Shown here one piece after another: positions 24,765-33,888 of a stretch of 64,000 nt of DNA. The notes below the pieces were generated by a model. That model saw only the letters and a list, made by a program, of their open reading frames with translations, did not search any database and was not told the DNA's origin. The DNA comes from Agriterribacter humi (GTDB taxonomy: Bacteria > Bacteroidota > Bacteroidia > Chitinophagales > Chitinophagaceae), in NCBI RefSeq assembly GCF_009192765.1, contig NZ_VOHQ01000001.1, forward strand, positions 620,001 to 684,000, in the 5' to 3' direction. Made by a program: the position numbers and the translations under genes. Numbering within the stretch: position 1 is the first letter of the stretch; the number at the start of each line of letters is the position of its first letter.

Positions 24765-26003
24765 CTAATACAACACCCTTACCTTAATCGTTTCCTTAAT
24801 GCTTTTCAGTAAACTCATAGCTTCTTTGGAAAGATTTTTATTTACATCGAGTACTACATATCCTATTTCATCATTGGTTTTAAGATACTGCGCCAGGATG
24901 TTAATGTGATGAGAAGACAACTGCGTGTTGATCTGTGATAAAACACCCGGTACATTTTTATGAATATGCAGTATCCTGTGCGCTCCCTCCTGCAATGGCA
25001 GCGCCAGTTCAGGTACAGTATGCGAACCTGTAGTAATACCTGTTTCCAGGAAATTGATCAGTTTCAGGCTTACGTCTTCGCCTATATTTGTTTGCGCCTC
25101 TTCAGTGGAACCGCCTATATGGGGGGTAAGAATAACATTGGGCAGGTTTTGCAATGGCGTGTGAAATGCATCGCCGTTTTTTTCAGGTTCCACAGGATAC
25201 ACATCAATAGCCGCGCCTGAAAGCTGATTGTTTTGCAATGCCAGGGCCAAAGCGTCCAGGTCTACTACCTGCCCGCGGGCATAATTGATAAGAATAGATC
25301 CCTTTTTAAAATGCTTAAATACAGCGGCGCTGATCAGATTTTTGGTTTGCGCTGTTTCCGGTACATGCAGGGTTACAATGTCGGCTTCCTGTAAAACCTC
25401 TTTCATGCTCTTCCGGGATTGAGCATTGCCCAGGGGGAGCCGGGTAGCAATATCATAAAAAATTACTTTCATGCCCAAAGCCTCTGCCAGTACACTTACC
25501 TGGGCGCCAATGTTTCCATAACCAATAATGCCCAGTGTTTTACCCCGCAATTCATAACTTCCCTTCGATTCTTTTAGCCACGTTCCCTCATGTGCGGCCT
25601 TATTTTTATCCGGAATCCGGCGTATAAGCATAACCGACAGCCCTATAACCAGTTCGGCCACCGATCGTGTATTGGAATAGGGTGCATTAAATACAGATAC
25701 GCCGTTTGCTGTAGCCTTGTTAAGATTAACCTGGTTTACGCCAATACAAAAACAGCCTATAGCCTGAAGCTTGCCGGCAGCGTTGAGCACTGCAGGTGTT
25801 ATTTGCGATTTGGAACGAATGCCCAGCAGATGGGCTTCTTTAACTTCTTTTATGAGTTCTTTTTCCGGTAATGCCCCGCCTATTCTTTTGATAGAAGTAT
25901 ATCCTGCCTTTTTAAAATTTTGTACTGCCTGTTCACTTATATTTTCCAGCAATAAAATGTTAATTTTTTCTTTGGGATAACTGGTCCGTTTTTTGTCGTT
26001 CAT
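24765..26003 (-). CDS. serA: D-3-phosphoglycerate dehydrogenase with ACT domain
   Basis: From ATG 26003 the product is 412 residues, the length of the E. coli-type enzyme. It shows IRSKSQIT, the NAD site LGIIGYGNIGAQ, catalytic Arg in INYARGQVVD, Glu in VEPEKNG and His in LTPHIGGSTEEAQ, and a C-terminal ACT domain (HKNVPGVLSQINTQL) that normally binds serine for feedback inhibition. It opens serine synthesis by oxidising 3-phosphoglycerate. The upstream ATG at 26054 would overlap the divergent gene's leader. No serC is beside it. Confidence 0.95.
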   Translation of the reverse strand: MNDKKRTSYPKEKINILLLENISEQAVQNFKKAGYTSIKRIGGALPEKELIKEVKEAHLLGIRSKSQITPAVLNAAGKLQAIGCFCIGVNQVNLNKATANGVSVFNAPYSNTRSVAELVIGLSVMLIRRIPDKNKAAHEGTWLKESKGSYELRGKTLGIIGYGNIGAQVSVLAEALGMKVIFYDIATRLPLGNAQSRKSMKEVLQEADIVTLHVPETAQTKNLISAAVFKHFKKGSILINYARGQVVDLDALALALQNNQLSGAAIDVYPVEPEKNGDAFHTPLQNLPNVILTPHIGGSTEEAQTNIGEDVSLKLINFLETGITTGSHTVPELALPLQEGAHRILHIHKNVPGVLSQINTQLSSHHINILAQYLKTNDEIGYVVLDVNKNLSKEAMSLLKSIKETIKVRVLY

Positions 26004-26076
26004 AATTTTATTTATAAAATTGCAGTGCGAAAATAATAAGTAATTGCCTTTCAACGTTCTTTTCCAATCAATCCCG

Positions 26077-27240
26077 ATGAAAAATTTTGTTTATTATATT
26101 TTACTGATTTCCTTTTTTGCTCCCGGTTGTTACTATTCCACCATCAAAAAAAATAAGCCTCAGCCACTTCCCGAAAAGGATTCTGTAGTGCATGCGCCCG
26201 TCGTTTCGGAAGCAGAATTTAAGCGTTGTTACAATGCTTCGGAACAGTTTTACAAGGATATACTGGAGAGAAGCCATTTCAGCGGAGAATTTCTTGTAGC
26301 CAAAAAAGGTGAGATCATTTTTGAAAAATATGCCGGTTACGGTCATATCAACGGTAAAGATTCTCTGAATGCCAACAGCGCCCTCCACCTGGCCTCTGTA
26401 TCAAAGACCTTTACAGCTATGGCTGTACTCAAACTTTGGGAACAGGGCAAATTGCAGATCGGTGATGAAGCTTCTGTTTACCTGCCGGGATTTCCCTATG
26501 AAGGCGTTACTGTAAAAACTTTATTGAATCACAGGAGTGGCTTGCCAAATTATGTTCATGTAATGGAACAATTAGGCTGGGACAGAAAAAAAGTCGTGTA
26601 TAATGAAGATGTACTGCAATTTTTGGTTACCAACAAAGATAAATTGCAGGTAGCGAGGCCCGACAGGTCATTTCACTACTGCAATACCAATTATGCATTA
26701 CTGGCGCTCATTATAGAAAAGGTAAGCGGCATGCCTTACCCGCAATTTATCTATGAAAACTTTTTTGCACCGCTGGGCATGACCAATAGTTATGTATTTA
26801 CCATGTCTGATTCTTCAAGAGCCCTTCCTTCCTATAATTATAAAAACAAACAGGAGGCATTTACTTTTTTAGATGCTGTATATGGTGATAAAAATATCTA
26901 CAGTACTGTCCGCGATCTATTAAAATGGGAAACAGCCCTTAGTTATGGCAACCTGTTTAAACAGTCTACTCTCGATTCGGCCTATGCAGGTTACAGCTAT
27001 GAAAAGAAAGGTATAAAAAACTATGGATTGGGATGGAGAATGCTGGAATACCCCAACAACGAAAAGATCATTTACCACAATGGATGGTGGCATGGCAACA
27101 ATACTGTTTTTGCCCGCATACTCAAAGATTCGGCTACTATTATAATACTGGGAAATAAATACAACCGTAATATCTACATGGCAAAAAAACTTTTCCCTGC
27201 TTTTGGAGATTATGCTACGGACGAAGATACGGAGGAGTAG
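26077..27240 (+). CDS. serine hydrolase (beta-lactamase/PBP fold), lipoprotein
   Basis: From ATG 26077 the 387-residue product starts MKNFVYYILLISFFAPGC, a lipoprotein signal with Cys18. Motifs are SVSK at 107-110 (SxxK), FHYCNTNY (YxN) and YHNGWWHG (HxG). The domain is the serine beta-lactamase-like fold without the extra C-terminal domain seen in the 14.6 kb paralogue. Probably a peptidase or esterase in the periplasm or on the outer membrane. It is divergent from serA. Confidence 0.87.
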   Translation: MKNFVYYILLISFFAPGCYYSTIKKNKPQPLPEKDSVVHAPVVSEAEFKRCYNASEQFYKDILERSHFSGEFLVAKKGEIIFEKYAGYGHINGKDSLNANSALHLASVSKTFTAMAVLKLWEQGKLQIGDEASVYLPGFPYEGVTVKTLLNHRSGLPNYVHVMEQLGWDRKKVVYNEDVLQFLVTNKDKLQVARPDRSFHYCNTNYALLALIIEKVSGMPYPQFIYENFFAPLGMTNSYVFTMSDSSRALPSYNYKNKQEAFTFLDAVYGDKNIYSTVRDLLKWETALSYGNLFKQSTLDSAYAGYSYEKKGIKNYGLGWRMLEYPNNEKIIYHNGWWHGNNTVFARILKDSATIIILGNKYNRNIYMAKKLFPAFGDYATDEDTEE

Positions 27241-27312
27241 ATATACAGGGTTGTTACAGGGTACAAGTTCCATGCACACCCTGAGAACTGAAACCTGTAA
27301 CCTGAAACTTAA
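27241..27312 (+). repeat. CAGGTT-type tract with inverted half
   Basis: CAGGGTTGTTACAGGGTAC is followed some 25 bases on by its inverted counterpart ACTGAAACCTGTAACCTG. It begins right after the stop codon. Confidence 0.5.
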
Positions 27313-27368
27313 CGGCTTCATTTCGGCTTTGTTAAATCCCTAACTTTACCGTTCCAAGTAACTTTTTC

Positions 27369-28886
27369 ATGAAACTATTTTCTGCTGCACAAATCAGGCA
27401 ATGGGATCAGTATACCATACAAAATGAACCGGTAAACTCTGTTGATCTGATGGAAAGAGCCGCTACATGTTGCTGTGACTGGATAGCTTCCAATATACCG
27501 GCTCCTCAAAAATATATGGTGTTTTGCGGTCCCGGCAACAATGGCGGCGATGGCTTAGCTATAGCCCGGTTGCTTATCCTTAAAAAAAATACAGTACAGG
27601 TGTTTATCCTGGGAAACACCGGAAAAAGCTCCACCGATTTTCTCACCAACCTGGAAAAACTACAGGCATCCACAACTCAGATAGAACTGCTGGAAAGGGA
27701 AAGTGCATTTCCTGTCATCCCCTCATCCGATATTGTTATAGATGCATTGTTTGGTAATGGGCTCAATCGTCCTTTGGATATCTTGCCGGCAGCATTGGTT
27801 ACCCATATTAATCGTTCCGGGGCTCCTGTTATTGCCATTGATATACCCAGCGGCCTTTTCGCAGATAAAAGTTCAAAAGAAAACGCCATTGTCCATGCCA
27901 CAGCTACATTAACGTTCCAGGTAATGAAACTGGCGTTTTTACTGCCAGAAAATGCTGCTTATACAGGAAATATTCACATCATGGATATCGGCCTGAACCA
28001 GCAATATTATAATAATACAGCCGCGGATTTTGAAATTACTGAGCAGCAAAGCATCCATTCCTTCATTCAACCCCGAAAAAAATTTTCTCACAAAGGAACC
28101 TATGGAAACGCCGCCCTGATTGCCGGCAGCCATGGCATGATGGGTGCTGCTGTGCTTGGAGCTAAAGCCTGTATCCGCAGCGGAACAGGTAAGCTTACCT
28201 GCTATATTCCTGCCTGCGGGTATACCATTATACAATCCACCGTTCCTGAAGCCATGTGTGTAACCGGCACAAATGAAAAGTATCATACTTCCCTCACGCT
28301 AAAAGCCGAATATAATGCTTATGCCATTGGCCCAGGACTTGGACAGCATGAAACGGGAGCAACTGTCCTGGAAACCCTGCTGGATAAAAGACCCCTGCGA
28401 CTGATCATAGATGCCGATGGTTTGAACCTGCTATCGGCTAACCCCCGGCTATACTCAAAAATACCGGAGCATACCATTCTCACTCCTCATCCAAAAGAAT
28501 TTGAACGGCTGTTTGGAACCACCAAAAATGATTTTGAACGGCTTGAGCTGGCATTGCAAAAGGCCAAAGAACTACAGGTATATATTGTAATAAAGGGAAA
28601 TTATTCATTCATAGCCACACCTGGTGGAAAAGGATTTTTTAATCCAACCGGCAATCCCGGTATGGCCACTGCAGGCAGTGGTGATGTGCTTACAGGTATA
28701 TTATTAGGGCTATACGCACAGTATAACAATGCTGAACAGGTTGTTTTAACCGGGGTATTCCTGCACGGGCTGGCAGGAGATATAGCTGCAAAACAACAAA
28801 CGGAGGAAGCGCTTGTAGCGGGAGATATTATCGAAAGTATGCCAGCGGCTTTCGCAGATATAAAAACCGGTGTTTATTTTACCTAA
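27369..28886 (+). CDS. nnr: bifunctional NAD(P)H-hydrate epimerase / ADP-dependent NAD(P)H-hydrate dehydratase
   Basis: The 505-residue protein has the N-terminal YjeF_N epimerase domain (GPGNNGGDGLAIARLL, then DALFGNGLNRP and AIDIPSGLFADKSS) and the C-terminal ribokinase-like dehydratase domain (KGTYGNAALIAGS, AIGPGLGQ, IDADGLNLL, NPGMATAGSGDVLTG). It repairs damaged NAD(P)H hydrates in the cytosol. Length and order fit the fused bacterial enzyme. It is likely monocistronic, with hppA downstream under its own promoter. Confidence 0.95.
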   Translation: MKLFSAAQIRQWDQYTIQNEPVNSVDLMERAATCCCDWIASNIPAPQKYMVFCGPGNNGGDGLAIARLLILKKNTVQVFILGNTGKSSTDFLTNLEKLQASTTQIELLERESAFPVIPSSDIVIDALFGNGLNRPLDILPAALVTHINRSGAPVIAIDIPSGLFADKSSKENAIVHATATLTFQVMKLAFLLPENAAYTGNIHIMDIGLNQQYYNNTAADFEITEQQSIHSFIQPRKKFSHKGTYGNAALIAGSHGMMGAAVLGAKACIRSGTGKLTCYIPACGYTIIQSTVPEAMCVTGTNEKYHTSLTLKAEYNAYAIGPGLGQHETGATVLETLLDKRPLRLIIDADGLNLLSANPRLYSKIPEHTILTPHPKEFERLFGTTKNDFERLELALQKAKELQVYIVIKGNYSFIATPGGKGFFNPTGNPGMATAGSGDVLTGILLGLYAQYNNAEQVVLTGVFLHGLAGDIAAKQQTEEALVAGDIIESMPAAFADIKTGVYFT

Positions 28887-28911
28887 ATGGTATTTTTCAG
28901 CCTGAAACCCC

Positions 28912-28919
28912 TATTTTTG
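28912..28919 (+). promoter_or_regulatory. hppA -7 element TATTTTTG
   Basis: Perfect TAnnTTTG 37 bases before the hppA start codon. The -33 element is not clear. Confidence 0.5.
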
Positions 28920-28956
28920 CCGTCCCAAAAACATAACATACAAGAACTTAACAATT

Positions 28957-31167
28957 ATGGACAAATTGTTCTATCTCGTACCCGTTCTGGGGGTACTCGG
29001 ATTACTTTACACTTTTGTAAAATTCAATTGGGTTGTTAAGCAGGATGCGGGTTCCGACCGCATGAAGGAAATCAGTAATTATATTGCGGAGGGAGCCATG
29101 GCCTTTTTAAAAGCGGAATGGAAGATATTAGGCTATTTCGTTGTTATTGTTGCTATTCTTTTGGGAGTTATGGCACAGGCAAACCCCCACTCCCACTGGT
29201 CTATTTCTATTGCTTTTATTTTGGGCGCCGTATTTAGCGCTACTGCCGGCTATATAGGTATGCGCATCGCTACCAAAAGCAATGTTCGCACCGCCCAGGC
29301 TGCTAAAACCAGCCTGAGCAAAGCACTATCGGTTTCGTTTACAGGAGGTTCGGTTATGGGCCTTGGTGTGGCAGGTTTAGCTGTATTAGGATTGGGAAGC
29401 GTATTCATTATTTTATACCTGCACTTTGTAAGTGGTATTACGCCGGCAACACCGGAATATAACCTTGCCATGGTAAAAGCCATTGAAATTCTCACGGGTT
29501 TTTCTTTGGGTGCCGAGAGTATTGCATTATTTGCGCGTGTAGGCGGCGGTATATATACCAAAGCCGCAGATGTGGGTGCAGACCTGGTAGGAAAAGTAGA
29601 AGCAGGTATTCCGGAAGATGATCCGCGTAACCCGGCAACCATTGCTGATAATGTAGGCGACAATGTAGGTGATGTCGCAGGCATGGGAGCGGATTTATTC
29701 GGTTCTTATGTGGCAACGGTACTTGCAACCATGGTGTTAGGGCAGGAAACGATTTCGGTTGATAATTTTGGAGGGATGGCACCTATATTACTACCCATGT
29801 TGATAGCGGCGGTTGGTATCATTTTTTCCATTGTAGGTACATGGTTTGTTAAAGTAAGTGATAAAGCCGGAATTAATACGGATACCGTTCAGAAGGCCCT
29901 GAACATGGGGAACTGGGGCTCTATCATACTCACAGCACTGGCTTCTATTGGATTGGTATATTATATTTTACCGGAAACCATGTCGCTCCGCGGACATGAA
30001 TTTACCAAATGGGGTGTATTGGGCGCTATTGCTGTAGGGCTTGTAGTGGGCGCTTTAATGAGCATTATTACAGAATTTTATACAGCAATGGGCAAAAGAC
30101 CTGTACTGTCTATAATACGTCAATCGTCTACCGGCCATGCTACCAATGTAATTGGCGGTTTGGCAGTAGGCATGGAATCTACATTTCTACCTATACTGGT
30201 ATTGGCAGGCGGTATATGGGGTTCTCATGAGTTTGCCGGTTTATATGGTGTAGCTATAGCTGCAGCAGGTATGATGGCAACTACTGCTATGCAATTGGCC
30301 ATTGATGCATTTGGACCCATTGCAGATAATGCAGGCGGTATAGCGGAAATGTGTGAATTACCTAAAGAAGTACGTGAAAAAACAGATGTGCTGGATGCTG
30401 TAGGTAACACCACGGCAGCTACCGGAAAGGGATTTGCCATTGCCTCGGCAGCTTTAACGGCATTGGCTTTGTTTGCGGCTTTTGTAGGCGTGGCCGGAAT
30501 AGATGGCATTGATATTTACAATGCTAAGGTATTGGCTGCTCTTTTTGTTGGAGGAATGATACCATTCATATTCTCGTCTCTTGCAATACGTGCGGTTGGT
30601 GAAGCGGCAATGAGCATGGTGGAAGAAGTTCGCCGCCAGTTTCGCACCATACCCGGAATTATGGAAGGTACCGGAAAACCTGAATATGATAAATGTGTGG
30701 CTATTTCTACGGAAGCCTCAATAAAAAAAATGATGCTGCCCGGTGCTATTGCCATTATTTCTCCGCTGATCATTGGCTTTTTGGCAGGACCAGAAGCTTT
30801 GGGCGGCTTTTTAGCAGGTGCAACGGTATGCGGCGTGCTGATGGGGATGTTTCAGAACAATGCCGGTGGCGCGTGGGACAATGCCAAAAAATCTTTTGAA
30901 AAAGGCGTAGAGATCAATGGTGAAATGTTTTACAAAAAATCTGAACCGCATAAAGCATCTGTTACCGGAGATACCGTGGGCGATCCGTTCAAGGATACTT
31001 CCGGCCCATCTATGAATATCCTGATAAAATTGATGTCTATTGTTTCGCTGGTAATAGCCCCTACACTGGCAGAAATATACAATACTAAAACAGGACAGGC
31101 TACTATTGAAAAAAAGCAGCCAACCGAACAGGTAATTACAACGAGCACAAGTCAGGTTATACCATAG
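28957..31167 (+). CDS. hppA: membrane-bound ion-pumping pyrophosphatase
   Basis: The 736-residue, roughly 16-segment membrane protein has the pyrophosphate site [11 protein letters not shown] followed by [19 protein letters not shown], and the second acidic cluster [12 protein letters not shown]. The determinant reads [10 protein letters not shown]; alanine at this position, rather than lysine, marks the potassium-dependent class, which includes Na+ and Na+/H+ pumps. It couples hydrolysis of pyrophosphate to export of Na+ or H+ at the inner membrane. The extra C-terminal tail ([16 protein letters not shown]) is polar. A strong terminator follows. Confidence 0.96.
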   Translation: MDKLFYLVPVLGVLGLLYTFVKFNWVVKQDAGSDRMKEISNYIAEGAMAFLKAEWKILGYFVVIVAILLGVMAQANPHSHWSISIAFILGAVFSATAGYIGMRIATKSNVRTAQAAKTSLSKALSVSFTGGSVMGLGVAGLAVLGLGSVFIILYLHFVSGITPATPEYNLAMVKAIEILTGFSLGAESIALFARVGGGIYTKAADVGADLVGKVEAGIPEDDPRNPATIADNVGDNVGDVAGMGADLFGSYVATVLATMVLGQETISVDNFGGMAPILLPMLIAAVGIIFSIVGTWFVKVSDKAGINTDTVQKALNMGNWGSIILTALASIGLVYYILPETMSLRGHEFTKWGVLGAIAVGLVVGALMSIITEFYTAMGKRPVLSIIRQSSTGHATNVIGGLAVGMESTFLPILVLAGGIWGSHEFAGLYGVAIAAAGMMATTAMQLAIDAFGPIADNAGGIAEMCELPKEVREKTDVLDAVGNTTAATGKGFAIASAALTALALFAAFVGVAGIDGIDIYNAKVLAALFVGGMIPFIFSSLAIRAVGEAAMSMVEEVRRQFRTIPGIMEGTGKPEYDKCVAISTEASIKKMMLPGAIAIISPLIIGFLAGPEALGGFLAGATVCGVLMGMFQNNAGGAWDNAKKSFEKGVEINGEMFYKKSEPHKASVTGDTVGDPFKDTSGPSMNILIKLMSIVSLVIAPTLAEIYNTKTGQATIEKKQPTEQVITTSTSQVIP

Positions 31168-31187
31168 TCACTCATTACATATTATTC

Positions 31188-31221
31188 AGCCGGGCTTTTT
31201 CAGAAATGCCCGGCTTTTTTA
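31188..31221 (+). terminator. rho-independent terminator after hppA
   Basis: AGCCGGGC (31188-31195) pairs with GCCCGGCT (31208-31215), followed by a T-run. Confidence 0.93.
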
Positions 31222-31632
31222 TTTCGGGCAACTTCTAACAGATAATTTATCATGAGGTAATTTAGAGCACATAGCTCTTACTGCCTGATATTCAACTCCA
31301 CATAAAGTTTCTAAAAAAATATATACTACTTTTCAACCTTTATTGTTCATTTCTGCGTACTTATACGCAATAATTTTCATAGAAATTTTACTGTACATTT
31401 ATTTTTGATTCAAGAAGATTAGTATCTTCACTTTTTCTCAACATTAACTACCTATTGAAAGTACAATATCCTTTCTGTAAAATCACCCCTATTATACCCA
31501 TTTAAAACCCAGTGTAGTATTTAGTTCCGGTGCATATACATTTTGCATTACTTCCACTATCCCTTGATCTGCCTCGCTAATATTGACATTGTTCCTTAAA
31601 ACCTTCTATTAAGTGTACATAAATTATTTCTC
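31222..31632. promoter_or_regulatory. AT-rich upstream region of the T9SS-exported protein gene
   Basis: About 410 bases without a gene. TATTTTTG at 31400-31407 is a perfect -7 element and would give a leader of about 220 bases. A second, imperfect TACATTTTG lies near 31540. GCGTACTTATACGC at 31356-31369 is a small perfect inverted repeat (GCGTA-CTTA-TACGC). No riboswitch fold was recognised. Confidence 0.4.
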
Positions 31633-33306
31633 ATGAAATCAATTTTACTTTCCTTTATATATCTCGCAATTTCAATAATTGGGGTAGGGCAGCAATATAA
31701 TATTGAGGATACTAATTATGCTGCAGGCATTCGATATGATCCTGTATTAAATGTTGACGTTCTTGTTAGCGGAGAAGCGTGGCGAAACGCTGGAGCTATG
31801 GTGCGTTATAATCATCTTAATGCAAAATTTGAAGTAACTGGCGGCTGGCTAACCCAGTTTAATGAAGGAATAGCACCTGGGGTCTATGGCTCCCCTGGTA
31901 ACAATACCGATTATTTTTTGTTTCAGGGAAATAATGAAATTTCCGGCACGAACGGTACTATTTCTTTTGATACCGTTCGTTTTAACATCGGTGCCTCTAA
32001 TGTTATGAGCATTACCAACTTCAATAGCGGTTTTCCAGATGCACCTTATTATGGACAATCGCCCGGCGGCATTATGATTGCAAAAGCGCTTTATTTTAAC
32101 AATGGTATTACTACAACTTTAAGAAACAACCCTGTAAACGGCGCTATAGTATTTGTAAACAATGCTTTTTATGAAGGCGGCTCAACAGATGCACAACATG
32201 TTGATGGGTTTGTAAGTGAAATTAATTATGCATCAAATCCGCAACCCCGGGGACATAATGGCGACTTTACATTTCCGGTCGGTAACGGCAGCGAAGTTCA
32301 CCAGTTAAGAAGGCAGGGCATATTCAACGATGCAGATTCCACTCTTACAGTGGGATGGGTAAACGAGGACCCTAATTTGCCTGCAACACAAGATCCCACC
32401 CAGAAAGATCACAACCCGACAATCAATTTACCAGATCAGGTGGTTGCAATTGTTAAAGCCGGTTTTTGGGATTGGCATTACCAGCGGACTGTGGTTTTGG
32501 GTACAGAGGATTACGAAGGCGCTACAGCAATGAAAAATCCACAGACCATTACCGTTTCGATTCCCGATTTAAGTGATTACCCCGGTTTACAGCCCGGTGA
32601 GCTACGGTTAATAGGATATGATCCGCTTACTTTAAGTTGGTTAAACCTCAGTGGCAGCGCTGGTGCCTCCGGATTAACTAAGGGCTCTACTCTACAAGGC
32701 ACTATTCCTGCCGAACAGTTAATTACCGCAATTGCCATCGGCAGCACCAATAATGTAATTCTGCCCGTTACCTTCAGCGCCTTTACCGTTAAAGCAGAAG
32801 GCTGCAAGGCATTATTGGAATGGCAAACTGGTATGGAGCAAAACAACAGCCATTTTGTAATAGAACACAGCATCAACGGAAATGAATTTACCGCTATCGG
32901 GCGCGTTGGTGCTGTTGGTAACAGCAATAGCCTGAATACTTACAGGTTCAAGGATGAAGCTCCTGTTAGCGGTATTAATTATTACCGCATTACACAGGTA
33001 GATTTTGACGGCAAACATTCCAGCACTGATATTAAGGCTATAAGAATACAATGCAACGGGAATGCGGTAGCCATAAAAGCATATCCTAATCCTGCTACCA
33101 GTCAGGTGAATATCCAAAGTGGCAAAGCGGTAGCACAGGTCAACGTAGTGGCCAGCAACGGACAAACCGTAATGAAATATGTACCATCACAAAACCAGGG
33201 CGGCACATTCTCGCTGAATATACAACGTGTTCAAAAAGGTATCTATTTATTGCAGGTAGTAAATAAGGATGGCACCATTGACGTAATTAAATTATTGAAA
33301 CAATAA
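31633..33306 (+). CDS. secreted protein with type IX secretion sorting domain
   Basis: The 557-residue protein has a Sec signal (MKSILLSFIYLAISIIGVGQ), about 350 residues of beta-rich sequence with many Asn/Gly/Thr residues, then a fibronectin-like segment (VTFSAFTVKAEGCKALLEWQ, followed by SHFVIEHSINGNEF) and a C-terminal sorting domain (IKAYPNPATSQVNI, KGIYLLQVVNKDG, IKLLKQ). It should cross the outer membrane by the T9SS and be released or attached. No catalytic motif was seen; an adhesin or surface-structure role is inference. Ends at a strong terminator. Confidence 0.88.
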   Translation: MKSILLSFIYLAISIIGVGQQYNIEDTNYAAGIRYDPVLNVDVLVSGEAWRNAGAMVRYNHLNAKFEVTGGWLTQFNEGIAPGVYGSPGNNTDYFLFQGNNEISGTNGTISFDTVRFNIGASNVMSITNFNSGFPDAPYYGQSPGGIMIAKALYFNNGITTTLRNNPVNGAIVFVNNAFYEGGSTDAQHVDGFVSEINYASNPQPRGHNGDFTFPVGNGSEVHQLRRQGIFNDADSTLTVGWVNEDPNLPATQDPTQKDHNPTINLPDQVVAIVKAGFWDWHYQRTVVLGTEDYEGATAMKNPQTITVSIPDLSDYPGLQPGELRLIGYDPLTLSWLNLSGSAGASGLTKGSTLQGTIPAEQLITAIAIGSTNNVILPVTFSAFTVKAEGCKALLEWQTGMEQNNSHFVIEHSINGNEFTAIGRVGAVGNSNSLNTYRFKDEAPVSGINYYRITQVDFDGKHSSTDIKAIRIQCNGNAVAIKAYPNPATSQVNIQSGKAVAQVNVVASNGQTVMKYVPSQNQGGTFSLNIQRVQKGIYLLQVVNKDGTIDVIKLLKQ

Positions 33307-33328
33307 ACCAACTTCAAAGTTCAGATAC

Positions 33329-33366
33329 AGGTCAAAAATGGAAGCATGCTTTCATTTTTGACCTTT
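33329..33366 (+). terminator. terminator after the T9SS-exported protein gene
   Basis: AGGTCAAAAATG pairs exactly with CATTTTTGACCT, extended by GAA/TTT pairing, and is followed by TTCTTTATT. Confidence 0.8.
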
Positions 33367-33447
33367 CTTTATTCAGATGCTGTATGCCCACTTTCACCTT
33401 TTTCCTTCTAAAATTATTGTAAAAAATATATGACTTGCTTGTTTAGT

Positions 33448-33487
33448 TACGAATGAAATCGTATATTCGGTTACGAAAAAAATCGTA
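33448..33487 (+). promoter_or_regulatory. two BlaI-type operator palindromes
   Basis: TACGA-N6-TCGTA occurs twice, at 33448-33463 and 33472-33487, with centres 24 bases apart. The second ends 3 bases before the blaI start codon. Both are perfect 5-base inverted repeats with the same spacer length. BlaI/MecI repressors bind as dimers to such sites, so autorepression of the operon is likely. Confidence 0.75.
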
Positions 33488-33490
33488 TAC

Positions 33491-33871
33491 ATGGCACAAC
33501 AAAAAACAACAAGGCCTACAGAAAGTGAACTTGAAATATTGCAGGTACTATGGGCTAAGGAAAATGCAACAGTAAGAGAAGTACATGAAATTTTATCTGC
33601 CAGTAAAGATGTGGGATATACCACTACCCTTAAACTGTTGCAGATCATGCATGAAAAAGGATTGGTGAGCAGGAACGATTCCTCTAAAACGCATATTTAT
33701 CAACCGGTAGTAAGCCGCGAAAAAACACAGAAACATTTTGTAGGCAAAATGATAGATAATCTTTTTTCAGGTTCATCGGCTCAATTGGTAATGCAGGCCT
33801 TAGGCAATCATAAAACCAGCCCCGATGAACTGGAAGAAATACAAAAATTACTCAACGCGCTGAAAAAGTAA
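33491..33871 (+). CDS. BlaI/MecI/CopY-family repressor
   Basis: The 126-residue protein has the winged helix of the family (PTESELEILQVLWAKENATV, the recognition helix around TTTLKLLQIMHEKGLVSR) and a C-terminal dimerisation helix pair. Family members are proteolysed after a signal from the partner M56 sensor. Here the sensor gene follows after 17 bases, and two palindromic operators overlap the 5' end, so it probably represses its own operon. Other targets cannot be told; no true beta-lactamase gene adjoins. Confidence 0.92.
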   Translation: MAQQKTTRPTESELEILQVLWAKENATVREVHEILSASKDVGYTTTLKLLQIMHEKGLVSRNDSSKTHIYQPVVSREKTQKHFVGKMIDNLFSGSSAQLVMQALGNHKTSPDELEEIQKLLNALKK

Positions 33872-33888
33872 TATAAAAAGCGTTCCAA

